From positions 1 to 64,000 of the forward strand of contig JAJYCX010000003.1 in the NCBI GenBank assembly GCA_021778015.1: 64,000 nt of DNA. The letters are read 5' to 3'. The DNA comes from Pseudomonadota bacterium (GTDB lineage: Bacteria > Pseudomonadota > Gammaproteobacteria > UBA1113). Below the pieces are notes generated by a model. That model saw only the letters and a program-made list of their open reading frames with translations. It searched no databases and was not told the DNA's origin. Numbering within the stretch: the stretch's first letter is position 1; every line of letters starts with the position of its first letter. Shown piece by piece: positions 19,570 to 27,269 of this stretch. Made by a program: the position numbers and the translations under genes.

Positions 19570-19701
19570 ATGGCGACTCTAAGACTTATCGAATACAATG
19601 ATGCGACTTCAGAAGTGCGTGCAGTTTACGATGATATCATGCTAATGCGCAAAACCGATTGGGTCAATACTTTCTGGAAGGCAATAACTCAACTAAACTA
19701 A
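19570..19701 (+). pseudogene. Truncated AhpD/carboxymuconolactone decarboxylase-like gene
   Basis: From the ATG at 19570, preceded by AGGAGG, the product begins MATLRLIEYNDATSEVRAVY and continues DDIMLMRKTDWVNTFWKA, which I recognise as the N-terminus of an AhpD-like (CMD family) protein of about 180-200 residues. It stops after 43 residues. The catalytic CxxC part is absent and the rest of the gene is missing, so this is a remnant. Confidence 0.6.
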
Positions 19702-19732
19702 TATTGCTTGATCTTAATGGAGGAGAATTTAT

Positions 19733-20611
19733 ATGGGTTATAAATCCACTAAAAAAGTTATTTTTTTTAAAGAGCCTAAACAAGAAGAACTTCTTTCATT
19801 GGAGAAAGCGCTGAGAAGATTAAATTCTGTGTTTTATAAAATACAGAACTCAGGGATGGATGAAAAATTCAATAAACAGTTTAAAGATTTTTTACGTAAA
19901 TATAACGGATGTTTATCTACACATGAGGAGCCCCAAAATGGTGGCGTTATAATGAAAGAATTTTTAAATCTTTCAGAAAAAGGGCAGTTAAATACAAGCT
20001 GCCCGGAGTCCTTGGTTGGTTTGGTATCCGCATATATTGGTGAAAAAGAAGGGAATGAGTTTTTAAATAATAAAAACCTGGTTATAGGGCTAAAGACGAT
20101 GTTTAAAAATGGAGCTAATATAATCGACTTAAATTACCGAGTCGATTTTGACCCAAAGCAAGGATTACATATAAATGTGACGATCGCTAAGGCTAAATTT
20201 GTAATTAAAGTTAGCTCGGCTCAAGAAAGATTTAGAATATATCTTCCGGATAAAATCCAAGCGAATGAAGCAAGTAAATTCAAGTTTTGGATTAAAATGA
20301 CGGTGGCATTTTATAGGCAAGAAGGAAAAGCAGTAATATTAAAGCGTTTGTTCAGCGCAGTGAATCAAGAAGATAAAAAAGAATTTGCAGAGACTTTTAA
20401 GGCCTGTTTGAGTGGTATAGAATTACCGCCAGGTCAAAAGGTTAAGAATATTCTTGAGACTCCATTGCCATTTATACATCAAAATGAAAATATACGACAT
20501 GCGTTTATTGATTCGGCGATTTTTATTTTGGCTAGGCGCAGACTTCAACATGTTGAACCAAATAGTAGTAACTCAGAGATAGCCTCAGAAACGCCATTCT
20601 TTTCGCTATGA
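19733..20611 (+). CDS. Hypothetical protein of the accessory island
   Basis: A soluble-looking, lysine-rich protein of 292 residues with mixed helices and a beta-rich middle (about 130-190, LHINVTIAKAKFVIKVSS). I recognise no family. A strong ribosome site GGAGGAG precedes the ATG. The C-terminal tail (EPNSSNSEIASETPFFSL) is polar with Ser, Glu and a hydrophobic end, the general character of Dot/Icm secretion signals, but no secretion genes are in the window. Base composition is more AT-rich than the flanking housekeeping genes. Confidence 0.6.
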   Translation: MGYKSTKKVIFFKEPKQEELLSLEKALRRLNSVFYKIQNSGMDEKFNKQFKDFLRKYNGCLSTHEEPQNGGVIMKEFLNLSEKGQLNTSCPESLVGLVSAYIGEKEGNEFLNNKNLVIGLKTMFKNGANIIDLNYRVDFDPKQGLHINVTIAKAKFVIKVSSAQERFRIYLPDKIQANEASKFKFWIKMTVAFYRQEGKAVILKRLFSAVNQEDKKEFAETFKACLSGIELPPGQKVKNILETPLPFIHQNENIRHAFIDSAIFILARRRLQHVEPNSSNSEIASETPFFSL

Positions 20612-20666
20612 GATCATTTTAGAGACGAAAAGCACAATTACTTAGTTACAGGATGTTTGCGATATC

Positions 20667-22265
20667 ATGAAAAATAAACAGCGTCGACAACAAATGGCTG
20701 GATACAAAAAGCAACCCAAACCAAAATATAAAACTCAAGAAATACGCCAGATTGAAGATCTTGCTTTAGAACGAATCTGGCCCACTAATACTTTTGGCCG
20801 TTGGTGGGAAAATTTATCCTCAGCAGAGAAAGCCGTATGGATTTCTTTTGGGATCTCGAGTATCGCTTTTATTCTTTATGTTTACGCGCAAAATCAATCG
20901 ATGGATAGAAATGATTTTTCAGGAAGAATGGTCCCAAGTATTCCGAACGGTAAAGAAAATATTTTACCAGCGGTTATTCCCACCTCCTCTAAAATCTTGT
21001 TCCCCACCTTAAAATCAGAAGCATCTAAGGAAGGGGGGGGCGCATTGCCATTGAAAAATAGCAAGCAAGCACAGCGTTTTTTCAAAGCGCCGGAAAAAAG
21101 AATATTAGATATGGCTCAGCTCCCTGACATTTCATTTATCCCAGACAGTAATCATTTTAAAAAACCTATAACATTAGAGTTACTTACAAGCAAGGTGATA
21201 TTACGTCCGATTCCAGGCCAAGTTATTGATGCGGAGACTAAAGACAGAATAGAGAGCCAAGCTCTAGATCTAATATATATGATAGATGATCTAATCAGGA
21301 CAGATAAAGGTTTTTCGGATGAATTTTCCTTTGTATTTCATCATCCCGATTTTAAAATAGCAGTATCAGATACCCTTAATAATCGAGCACCCTCCGGATT
21401 TTTCAGTAATAATCATCTGGTATTTAATTTAAATCGCCTAGAGAACATTGATTTTATTAGGACTGTTAGGCATGAGGTTCACCATGCAAAAATGGCATTT
21501 ATGAACCATGCCTATCAGCCCATATCGATAGAAACAGGTCGGATCAACTCAATACCATATAACTTATTTATTTCTGAAGATCGTATCTTAAAGCAAGAAT
21601 TTCAACATGCTTTAAAGGAAGATATGAACATTCTTTTAACTAATTTACCGATCCTTATTGCTAAAGAGAGGGCGGGTGAAGTTTTAAGTGGTGAAATGAA
21701 GAAAGATTATCAACTGACTAAAGCTATATTAGAAAAATATTATATACCAAAGTTATCTTATATATACATGCCGATAGAAATGTTTTTAAAAGAACAGTCT
21801 AAAGTTGATGAGAGGATTGCCAAAGAAGATTATCCTTATATGGGTCATTCTACTGTACCTAAAGAGAGTTGGATTTATGTCCGAAATTATTATTTCTATA
21901 AATCTGATGATGGTAAAGAATTTGTAGCGCTCGCAGGAACCCGATTCTCTGATTTAGATAAATTCTTATTGGAGGCTTTTCTAATAGATATTGCTGGTAT
22001 TGAAGAAAATATTATAAATCAAGATATTTATTCTAAGATGCCTCCTTGTGAACAAGATGCTGAGCGGGATGCTATGATCAGCGAATATGGCGTCGAAATG
22101 ATGCAACTTTTGTTCCCTCGATTAACTGCATTCCATAAAAAGAAGTTTCAAATTTTTGAAGATACGATGGAGCAGTTAAGGCGTAATAGAGATACATTTA
22201 TTTCAACTGAAACAAATAGTAATTCCGACAGTGTTCAGAGAGACGCGTCAAGTTTGAGGAAATAA
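20667..22265 (+). CDS. Membrane-anchored putative zinc metalloprotease (HEVHH)
   Basis: A 532-residue protein with a basic N-terminus, a single hydrophobic segment (about 57-74, VWISFGISSIAFILYVYA) and a large C-terminal domain. RTVRHEVHHAK places an HExxH zinc motif at 269-273, after a beta strand and Asn-rich turn as in zincins. A downstream acidic helix (about 460-480, EQDAERDAMISEYGVEM) could give a third ligand. No family is recognised. The basic N-terminus suggests the catalytic part lies outside the cytoplasm. It follows the 292-residue gene by 55 bases, possibly one unit. Confidence 0.65.
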   Translation: MKNKQRRQQMAGYKKQPKPKYKTQEIRQIEDLALERIWPTNTFGRWWENLSSAEKAVWISFGISSIAFILYVYAQNQSMDRNDFSGRMVPSIPNGKENILPAVIPTSSKILFPTLKSEASKEGGGALPLKNSKQAQRFFKAPEKRILDMAQLPDISFIPDSNHFKKPITLELLTSKVILRPIPGQVIDAETKDRIESQALDLIYMIDDLIRTDKGFSDEFSFVFHHPDFKIAVSDTLNNRAPSGFFSNNHLVFNLNRLENIDFIRTVRHEVHHAKMAFMNHAYQPISIETGRINSIPYNLFISEDRILKQEFQHALKEDMNILLTNLPILIAKERAGEVLSGEMKKDYQLTKAILEKYYIPKLSYIYMPIEMFLKEQSKVDERIAKEDYPYMGHSTVPKESWIYVRNYYFYKSDDGKEFVALAGTRFSDLDKFLLEAFLIDIAGIEENIINQDIYSKMPPCEQDAERDAMISEYGVEMMQLLFPRLTAFHKKKFQIFEDTMEQLRRNRDTFISTETNSNSDSVQRDASSLRK

Positions 22266-22330
22266 GATTGCTAGCATAAATCTCGTCACGATGTAGGATA
22301 ATTTCTCTAGGTGCCTCAATTTCCAAGCAT

Positions 22331-22376
22331 CCTTGATTACGTTTGAAACTGGATTTCCGATTGCATCGAGAATGAC
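22331..22376. repeat. Degenerate repeat family A fragment
   Basis: TTGATTACGTTTGAAACTGG then ATTTCCGATTGCATCGAGAATGAC is a mutated half of repeat A (compare TTGATTTGAAACTGGATCCC and CGAGGATGAC at 8856-8944). It lies in the 260-base gap between the metalloprotease-like gene and mlaF. Confidence 0.55.
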
Positions 22377-22525
22377 AAGGGGCTGGATTTTCACCTGCGG
22401 CCTTGGGTTTAAGCTAAGATTATCTTGTATAAAATTAGAACAATAAAATTAATGAACCCTCACAATTGCCACACCACACTGTTTTCTATATAATCTGCTC
22501 ATAAAATGAATATAGGAAAAGTACA

Positions 22526-23332
22526 ATGCCTGAAGCCTTGATACGCGTCGAAAATGTTTCTTTTGCGCACAATGATCACGTCATTTTTGACAATATTAGT
22601 CTTAATATTGAACAAGGCAAGATTACGGCCATTATGGGCCCTAGCGGTACAGGCAAAACCACGTTATTGCGACTATTAACTGGACAATTAAAACCCAGCA
22701 GCGGTCATGTCTATTTTGGCAAACAATGTATCACTACTATGTCGCGCAAAGAATTGTATAAAACGCGTCGCAAGATGGGGATGCTGTTTCAAAATGGTGC
22801 ATTATTTACCCACTTAACGGCCTATGAAAATGTCGCTTTTCCCTTGCGTGAACACACAAAGCTGTCGGAATCAATGATTCGCGATGTGGTGCTATTAAAA
22901 TTAGAAGCCGTCGGTTTACGCGGCGCACGCGATTTATATCCCAATGAACTGTCCGGTGGTATGGCTAGACGCGTGGCGTTGGCTCGAGCCATTGCTTTAG
23001 ATCCCATGCTGATCCTGTACGATGAACCTTTTACTGGCCAAGATCCAATTTTAATGGGTGTATTGGTTAAGCTCATTAAAGAGCTGAACGATATTTTAGA
23101 ATTAACTTCCGTGATTGTTTCGCACGATGTACCTGAAACGGCCAGCATTGCCGACACTATTTATGTCTTGGCGGGCGGGGATGTCGTCGGTGCGGGTGAT
23201 CCACAAAAATTGGTGGCGGATGATAATCCTCATGTGCGTCAATTTATGCATGGCTTGGCCGATGGTGTGGTACCATTCCATTATCCTGCACCCGATTTTA
23301 TGGCCGATCTATTAAGCAGTGAAGGAGAATAA
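22526..23332 (+). CDS. mlaF: Lipid asymmetry ABC transporter ATPase MlaF
   Basis: Cytoplasmic ATPase of the Mla complex, which moves phospholipids between the membranes. The 268 residues include Walker A GPSGTGKTT (38-46), the Q-loop LFQNG, signature LSGGMARRVALARA and Walker B LILYDEPFTGQDP. The last residues (after about 240) match the C-terminal extension of MlaF. The gene starts the mlaF-mlaE-mlaD operon; mlaE follows 2 bases after its stop. Confidence 0.94.
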   Translation: MPEALIRVENVSFAHNDHVIFDNISLNIEQGKITAIMGPSGTGKTTLLRLLTGQLKPSSGHVYFGKQCITTMSRKELYKTRRKMGMLFQNGALFTHLTAYENVAFPLREHTKLSESMIRDVVLLKLEAVGLRGARDLYPNELSGGMARRVALARAIALDPMLILYDEPFTGQDPILMGVLVKLIKELNDILELTSVIVSHDVPETASIADTIYVLAGGDVVGAGDPQKLVADDNPHVRQFMHGLADGVVPFHYPAPDFMADLLSSEGE

Positions 23333-23334
23333 TA

Positions 23335-24117
23335 TTGATTGCATTTGTACAACGAGTAGGCCGTGTAGGGCTTTCTATCTGCACTGAATTGGGGAGCGCG
23401 AGTTTTTTCCTGTCTAAATCCGTGTGGCGTAAACCACGATCCGGTCAAAAATTACATTTATTAGCACATACCTTGTTTAATTCGGGTGTTTTGTCTTTGC
23501 CTATCATCATTGTTTCAGCTTTATTCATAGGCATGGTGGTGGGTTTGCAAGGTTTTAATATCTTAAATAAATTCAGTGTCACCAGCGAATTAGGGCAAAT
23601 GGTTGCTTTGAGCGTGGTGCGTGAGTTGGGTCCAGTGGTGACGGCTTTATTGTTTGCCGGACGCGCTGGTTCTGCTTTAACCGCTGAAATTGGTTTGATG
23701 AAAGCGACAGAACAATTGGATGCCATGGAAATGATGGGCGTCGATCCTTTAGGCCGCATCATGTTGCCGCGTTTATTGGGCGGCTTTATTAGCTTACCTT
23801 TATTGACTATTATCTTTTGTGCCATCGCCATCTGGGGCGGTGATTTGATCGGCGTAAGATGGTTGGGTGTAGATGCAGGCGCTTTTTGGAGTAATATGCA
23901 AAGCAGCGTTGATTTTCGCCTAGATGTAATCAATGGTATTATCAAAAGTGCTGTATTTGGCGTGGTGATCACGTGGATGGCCGTTTATCAAGGTGCTTCG
24001 GCCATACCTACAGCAGAAGGTATTAGTCATGCTACGACACGTACAGTAGTGTACTCGTCGTTGATAGTATTGGGTTTAGATTTTGTATTAACAGCAATGA
24101 TGATGGGGGGATGGTAG
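23335..24117 (+). CDS. mlaE: Lipid asymmetry ABC permease MlaE
   Basis: Inner-membrane permease subunit, 260 residues. It has the MlaE/YrbE signature VVRELGPVVTALLFAGRAGS followed by LTAEIGLMKATEQLDAMEMM, the coupling helix contacting MlaF, and about five membrane segments. The start is TTG at 23335, supported by GAAGGAG eight bases upstream. It ends one base before mlaD. Confidence 0.94.
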   Translation: MIAFVQRVGRVGLSICTELGSASFFLSKSVWRKPRSGQKLHLLAHTLFNSGVLSLPIIIVSALFIGMVVGLQGFNILNKFSVTSELGQMVALSVVRELGPVVTALLFAGRAGSALTAEIGLMKATEQLDAMEMMGVDPLGRIMLPRLLGGFISLPLLTIIFCAIAIWGGDLIGVRWLGVDAGAFWSNMQSSVDFRLDVINGIIKSAVFGVVITWMAVYQGASAIPTAEGISHATTRTVVYSSLIVLGLDFVLTAMMMGGW

Positions 24118-24118
24118 C

Positions 24119-24622
24119 GTGGGACAGAAAAGTATAGAGACTTTGGTCGGATTTTTTATATTATTGGCAATTGCGGGCTTAGTGATGTTGGCTTTTCAAG
24201 TCAGCAACTTAACCACTTATCAGGGTAGCGATACCTACGATGTGAAAGCACAATTTGACAATATAGGCGATCTAAAAGTGCGCGCGCCAGTAACCGTAGC
24301 TGGAGTTAAAGTAGGGCAGGTCGCCAGTATTAGTTTAGACCCCAAAAATTATCGCGCTACCGTGACATTACGATTGGATCGCAGCGCTAACAATATTCCT
24401 AATGACAGCTCTGCCAGTATCCTGACGGCTGGATTATTGGGTTCAAACTATATTTCTTTAGCCCCCGGCTTTGCTGAGCAATTTTTAAAATCAGGGGACT
24501 CAATCAGTGAAACGCACTCGGCTATCATATTAGAGCAAATGATAGGGCAGTTGCTATTCAGTGTGAATAAAGATAAATCAGCAGATACAGATAGCGGTAC
24601 CAATGATGCAAGCAAAAGCTAA
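24119..24622 (+). CDS. mlaD: Lipid asymmetry MCE protein MlaD
   Basis: Periplasmic MCE-domain protein forming a hexameric lipid channel on MlaFE. The 167 residues have an N-terminal anchor (about 8-26) and an MCE domain (YDVKAQFDNIGDLKVRAPVT onward, then VAGVKVGQV, about 40-120), then the pore helix region LEQMIGQLLFSV. The start is GTG. Its 3' end overlaps the next gene by 20 bases. No mlaC or mlaB follows, unlike E. coli. Confidence 0.92.
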   Translation: MGQKSIETLVGFFILLAIAGLVMLAFQVSNLTTYQGSDTYDVKAQFDNIGDLKVRAPVTVAGVKVGQVASISLDPKNYRATVTLRLDRSANNIPNDSSASILTAGLLGSNYISLAPGFAEQFLKSGDSISETHSAIILEQMIGQLLFSVNKDKSADTDSGTNDASKS

Positions 24623-25310
24623 GAATGGTGATCCGTTAAGACAAACTACAGAACACTATTTGCAGCAGCGCTATTGTACCCAGGGGTATTTGCTAAAGAC
24701 CTGTGATTTAAGCGAAGCCGAGTTCTTAGCTTATGTGACAGGTCGCTGTTTACCGCAACATTCTTATGAATGGCAAGAGAAAAGTGCCGTTCATTCTTTT
24801 TTAGGAAAAGTAGAGTGGGTTTGTGAAACGGTATTGTATTACCATCCACGCCACGTTTTACTGTTACATGATTTAATCACCTGGCATCGTTATATGTCTT
24901 TTGACGATATGGCTAAGGCCCTAGAAGAAAACTTTAAATTGCATTATGTGGCTAAGCTCAAAGAATTAGACGCATTTAGCGATGTGTTGAGTGACACTGT
25001 AAATAATCCAGCGGCCTTGAATAAATTTTTAGCGGCTGAATGGCAAGGTTACTTAGATGGTAGTTATGGTTTGTGTACCAACGATCCTACGCCTGAAAAT
25101 ATCGCCACCAAAGAAATAATGCTGCGTCGTATCCGGTTGATAACCGCGGATGGTAGCAAAGCAACTTTAAGCGCCGAAGAGAGGAACTTATTAAAGGACG
25201 CGATACACACTTTAGACCCGGTTTTATCCCCCTTTGCACCCTATGAACGAGCCCAATCTTCGCGGGAAAAATGGATTAATGCCATGGTGGCGAAATACGC
25301 ATTATTATAA
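24603..25310 (+). CDS. DUF6058-like protein at the end of the mla operon
   Basis: A 235-residue soluble protein without signal peptide. Its features, YLQQRYCTQGYLLKTCDLSE near the N-terminus, then LPQHSYEW, and EWQGYLDGSYGLC with TKEIMLRRI in the second half, resemble the DUF6058 family as I remember it; this needs a profile search. Function is unknown. Overlap with mlaD implies cotranslation, in the slot where the periplasmic lipid carrier mlaC is expected. MlaC is secreted and this protein is not, so it is not a replacement by fold. Transcription probably ends at the repeat B hairpin at 25315. Confidence 0.6.
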   Translation: MMQAKAKNGDPLRQTTEHYLQQRYCTQGYLLKTCDLSEAEFLAYVTGRCLPQHSYEWQEKSAVHSFLGKVEWVCETVLYYHPRHVLLLHDLITWHRYMSFDDMAKALEENFKLHYVAKLKELDAFSDVLSDTVNNPAALNKFLAAEWQGYLDGSYGLCTNDPTPENIATKEIMLRRIRLITADGSKATLSAEERNLLKDAIHTLDPVLSPFAPYERAQSSREKWINAMVAKYALL

Positions 25311-25314
25311 ATCC

Positions 25315-25387
25315 TATCCCGAGCCGCGATCGTCAGAGGGGGAGGATTTTTTAACTTTCCGCTCCCTGACGGTCGCGGCTCGGGATA
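25315..25387. repeat. Repeat family B, complete copy 1
   Basis: Two inverted arms (TATCCCGAGCCGCGATCGTC and its partner ending GGTCGCGGCTCGGGATA) around a loop with GATTTTTTAACTTT. The left arm carries two changes and an insertion compared with the 28300 copy. Placed 4 bases after a stop codon, with T residues in the loop, it can serve as a bidirectional hairpin at the operon end. Confidence 0.85.
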
Positions 25388-25581
25388 TGGAACTGCTTGA
25401 TTTACATACAGATTGCCAGTTTTAACTCAAAAAAGATGAAAATATTTTAAAAACCGTACGAAAAAGCCGGATCTTTAATATTTCCTTAAGCTTAATACGG
25501 TACAATGGCCTTATTCAGATGAGAAATGGCTCAATAAAGGCCAGTTAGCGAAATTAACAGTTTTAATGAGGAGAGAGGAAA

Positions 25582-25866
25582 ATGGTTACAGGACTAATAG
25601 CGACAACAGGTTTTTTTGCACTAAAAAAGGGTTTTGACTTTGCCGCACCAGCAATGAAGGAAGCATTTACTAAACAGTTTATGGTTCCGGCCGCTACTAG
25701 CATGACTAAGAGTTTGGCTGCAGCTGCTGCCTATAAACAGGAAAATCCTGATGCGCCTAAATTTGGTAGAGATAGCCAGAAAGGTATGGCCGCCATGATG
25801 AATGTTCGACGTCAGGCACAAGAAATAGATTTTACAGGGGTAGCGCCTATTTCACCTAGAGGGTAG
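25582..25866 (+). CDS. Small unknown protein with C-terminal VAPISPRG
   Basis: A 94-residue helical protein, start supported by GAGGAGAGAGG. The N-terminal part (MVTGLIATTGFFALKKGFD) is mildly hydrophobic, the middle is Ala-rich, and the end reads FTGVAPISPRG. The convergent gene at 26404-26661 ends PPVAPIVPRGTK, a shared VAPIxPRG motif. No family recognised. Two hairpins follow, so it is a monocistronic unit between repeat B and a terminator. Confidence 0.6.
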   Translation: MVTGLIATTGFFALKKGFDFAAPAMKEAFTKQFMVPAATSMTKSLAAAAAYKQENPDAPKFGRDSQKGMAAMMNVRRQAQEIDFTGVAPISPRG

Positions 25867-25880
25867 GCCTATCTTTGATT

Positions 25881-25914
25881 CAGCCTTACCACCTATATAA
25901 TAGTGGTAAGGCTG
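25881..25914 (+). other. Perfect 12-base-pair hairpin after the VAPISPRG gene
   Basis: CAGCCTTACCAC and GTGGTAAGGCTG form a perfect stem around a 10-base AT loop, 15 bases after the stop codon. There is no T tract directly after it, so it may protect the transcript 3' end rather than terminate; a classical terminator follows at 25934. Confidence 0.6.
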
Positions 25915-25933
25915 AGTAACTCAGTTTTTGATA

Positions 25934-25961
25934 CCCCTGCATTCTCCTCGCAGGGGTTTTT
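25934..25961 (+). terminator. Rho-independent terminator
   Basis: Stem CCCCTGC/GCAGGGG, loop ATTCTCCTC, then TTTTT. It ends the transcript of the 94-residue gene. Confidence 0.85.
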
Positions 25962-26348
25962 CTCCCGAAAATCCACAACTTATCATAATTCTTTATAAAT
26001 CAATTCGTTAGAAATATATCCATTTCATTTACAAAATGTAAGACAGTATTTTCTATAAACATGAAACTACAGCATTGTCATCCTCGGCCAGGCCGCGAGG
26101 CCGCAGTCGGGGATCCAGGAAAAACTTGATTTGAAACTGGATCCCGACCTTCGGTCGAGGGTGACAAAGCACTGGAGCCTGTACTCGGTACCTCAGGTAA
26201 TCGAGGATGACAAAGCGCTGGATTTCCTCCCGCGACGAAAATGACAATCGCCTGACTCTAGACCTTCTATTAAGAATGACAACGATTTAACTATTTGTTT
26301 AATAAAGATATCTATCGAAGTTATAGCTAAAATAGACGGCTCATAAAA
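25962..26348. other. Intergenic stretch with repeat A debris
   Basis: No gene is visible. The 5' hundred bases are AT-rich with no clear signal. From 26077 there is a full repeat A, followed (about 26190-26252) by two further mutated ends (TCGAGGATGACAAAGCGCTGG and CGACGAAAATGACAA), suggesting nested or serial insertions. Short open frames here are repeat-encoded and were rejected. Confidence 0.6.
26077..26165. repeat. Repeat family A, copy 3
   Basis: Begins GTCATCCTCGGCCAGGCCGC and ends GGTCGAGGGTGAC, 89 bases, in the same orientation as copy 2. One GGATCC is intact and the other reads GGATCCCG. Confidence 0.9.
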
Positions 26349-26374
26349 AAAGAGCCCACTTTTGTGGGCTCTTT
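26349..26374 (-). terminator. Rho-independent terminator of the minus-strand small-gene pair
   Basis: Perfect 11-base stem AAAGAGCCCAC/GTGGGCTCTTT with a four-base loop. On the minus strand it is followed by a run of T (26345-26350 are A on plus). It lies 30 bases after the stop at 26404. Confidence 0.85.
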
Positions 26375-26403
26375 GAACAGTTTAAGACAACCTATTTCTC
26401 AGT

Positions 26404-26661
26404 TTATTTGGTTCCACGAGGAACAATAGGTGCAACAGGCGGTAGCTGGTTGTTTAGGCCAGGTGTAGTACTATGGGTTACCGGTTTAAAAGTGGTATGA
26501 CGATTACCTGCACCATAGATAATAGTATTGCCAGCCGGTTTCTGGTTACCTTCAAAAATCTGGGCAGCAGCGTTTGCTTCCCCAGGCAAAAACTTCACTC
26601 TGTTTACAGGACCGAGGTGTTCTGTGCGTTGTCTAAGAGTGTTGTCTACTTTATCTGCCAT
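26404..26661 (-). CDS. Small unknown protein with C-terminal VAPIVPRGTK
   Basis: An 85-residue protein rich in Asn, Gly and Pro, probably little structured (NRHTTFKPVTHSTTPGLNNQ). The start is chosen at 26661 (MADKVDN) because GAGGAG is 8 bases away; an ATG at 26667 is only 2-3 bases from that site. The end PPVAPIVPRGTK matches the VAPISPRG end of the convergent gene at 25582. Its start region overlaps the upstream gene's stop, so the two are translationally coupled. No family recognised. Confidence 0.6.
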   Translation of the reverse strand: MADKVDNTLRQRTEHLGPVNRVKFLPGEANAAAQIFEGNQKPAGNTIIYGAGNRHTTFKPVTHSTTPGLNNQLPPVAPIVPRGTK

Positions 26662-26666
26662 TTTCA

Positions 26667-27104
26667 TTACTCCTCAAAAAAGTAAATTTGCTTCAAATAC
26701 AAAGGTTTAATGACCTCTGGATTGACTGATTTAATTCTTTGCCCATAGACCTTATCGGTCTTAATTTCAATATCGTTGGGCACCTTAAACACCAGCAATA
26801 CATATTTTTTGCTGGGGTCTTTGTTAAATATTTTATCGAAGCGGTTTAAAGACACTTCAATATGATGTTTAACCTCGGCTAATTTGCCGGTAAAGTACTG
26901 ATTTGAGCTGTGCTTGCCGCTGCCATCGTCCGTATAGTTGCGTGAATTCTGAAAATTACGCTCTTGCGCAATAGAAACCGCTTCTACCATCAAATCGACT
27001 ATAGGCATATCCAGAAAATTCCTGGGTACATCACAAATCATATACAAGCTATTGGGCCATTCCTCAACGGGACGTGCTTCCGGATCAAGAAATAAGCTTT
27101 TCAT
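26667..27104 (-). CDS. Hypothetical protein, coupled to the VAPIVPRGTK gene
   Basis: The 145 residues contain no signal peptide or membrane segment. A mixed alpha/beta fold is likely, with strands such as KKYVLLVFKVPND near the C-terminus and an acidic-aromatic end (YLKQIYFFEE). I recognise no family. The start at 27104 has AAGGGAT upstream. It is the first gene of a two-gene minus-strand operon closed by the terminator at 26349. Confidence 0.6.
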   Translation of the reverse strand: MKSLFLDPEARPVEEWPNSLYMICDVPRNFLDMPIVDLMVEAVSIAQERNFQNSRNYTDDGSGKHSSNQYFTGKLAEVKHHIEVSLNRFDKIFNKDPSKKYVLLVFKVPNDIEIKTDKVYGQRIKSVNPEVIKPLYLKQIYFFEE

Positions 27105-27269
27105 AATATCCCTTATTTACTTAGTTAACCTTTAAATTGGCTTAACTATAGCCTAACTTTAATTATAATACAAAAATATTAAGGAAATATTAACGACCAC
27201 ATAAAAAATGACCTGTTTTAGCGCAGAAATGTGTGCTAAAATCGCCAAAACTCTAGGATTTAGTGCAAT

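Noticed and set aside
23445..23972. 175-codon minus-strand frame inside mlaE
   Set aside because: Antisense shadow of a conserved permease gene; composition (Lys, Pro, Thr runs) is typical of reversed membrane-protein codons.
26473..26710. Plus-strand frames opposite the VAPIVPRGTK gene
   Set aside because: The minus strand has the strong ribosome site, coupling with the upstream gene and a terminator; the plus frames have none of these.
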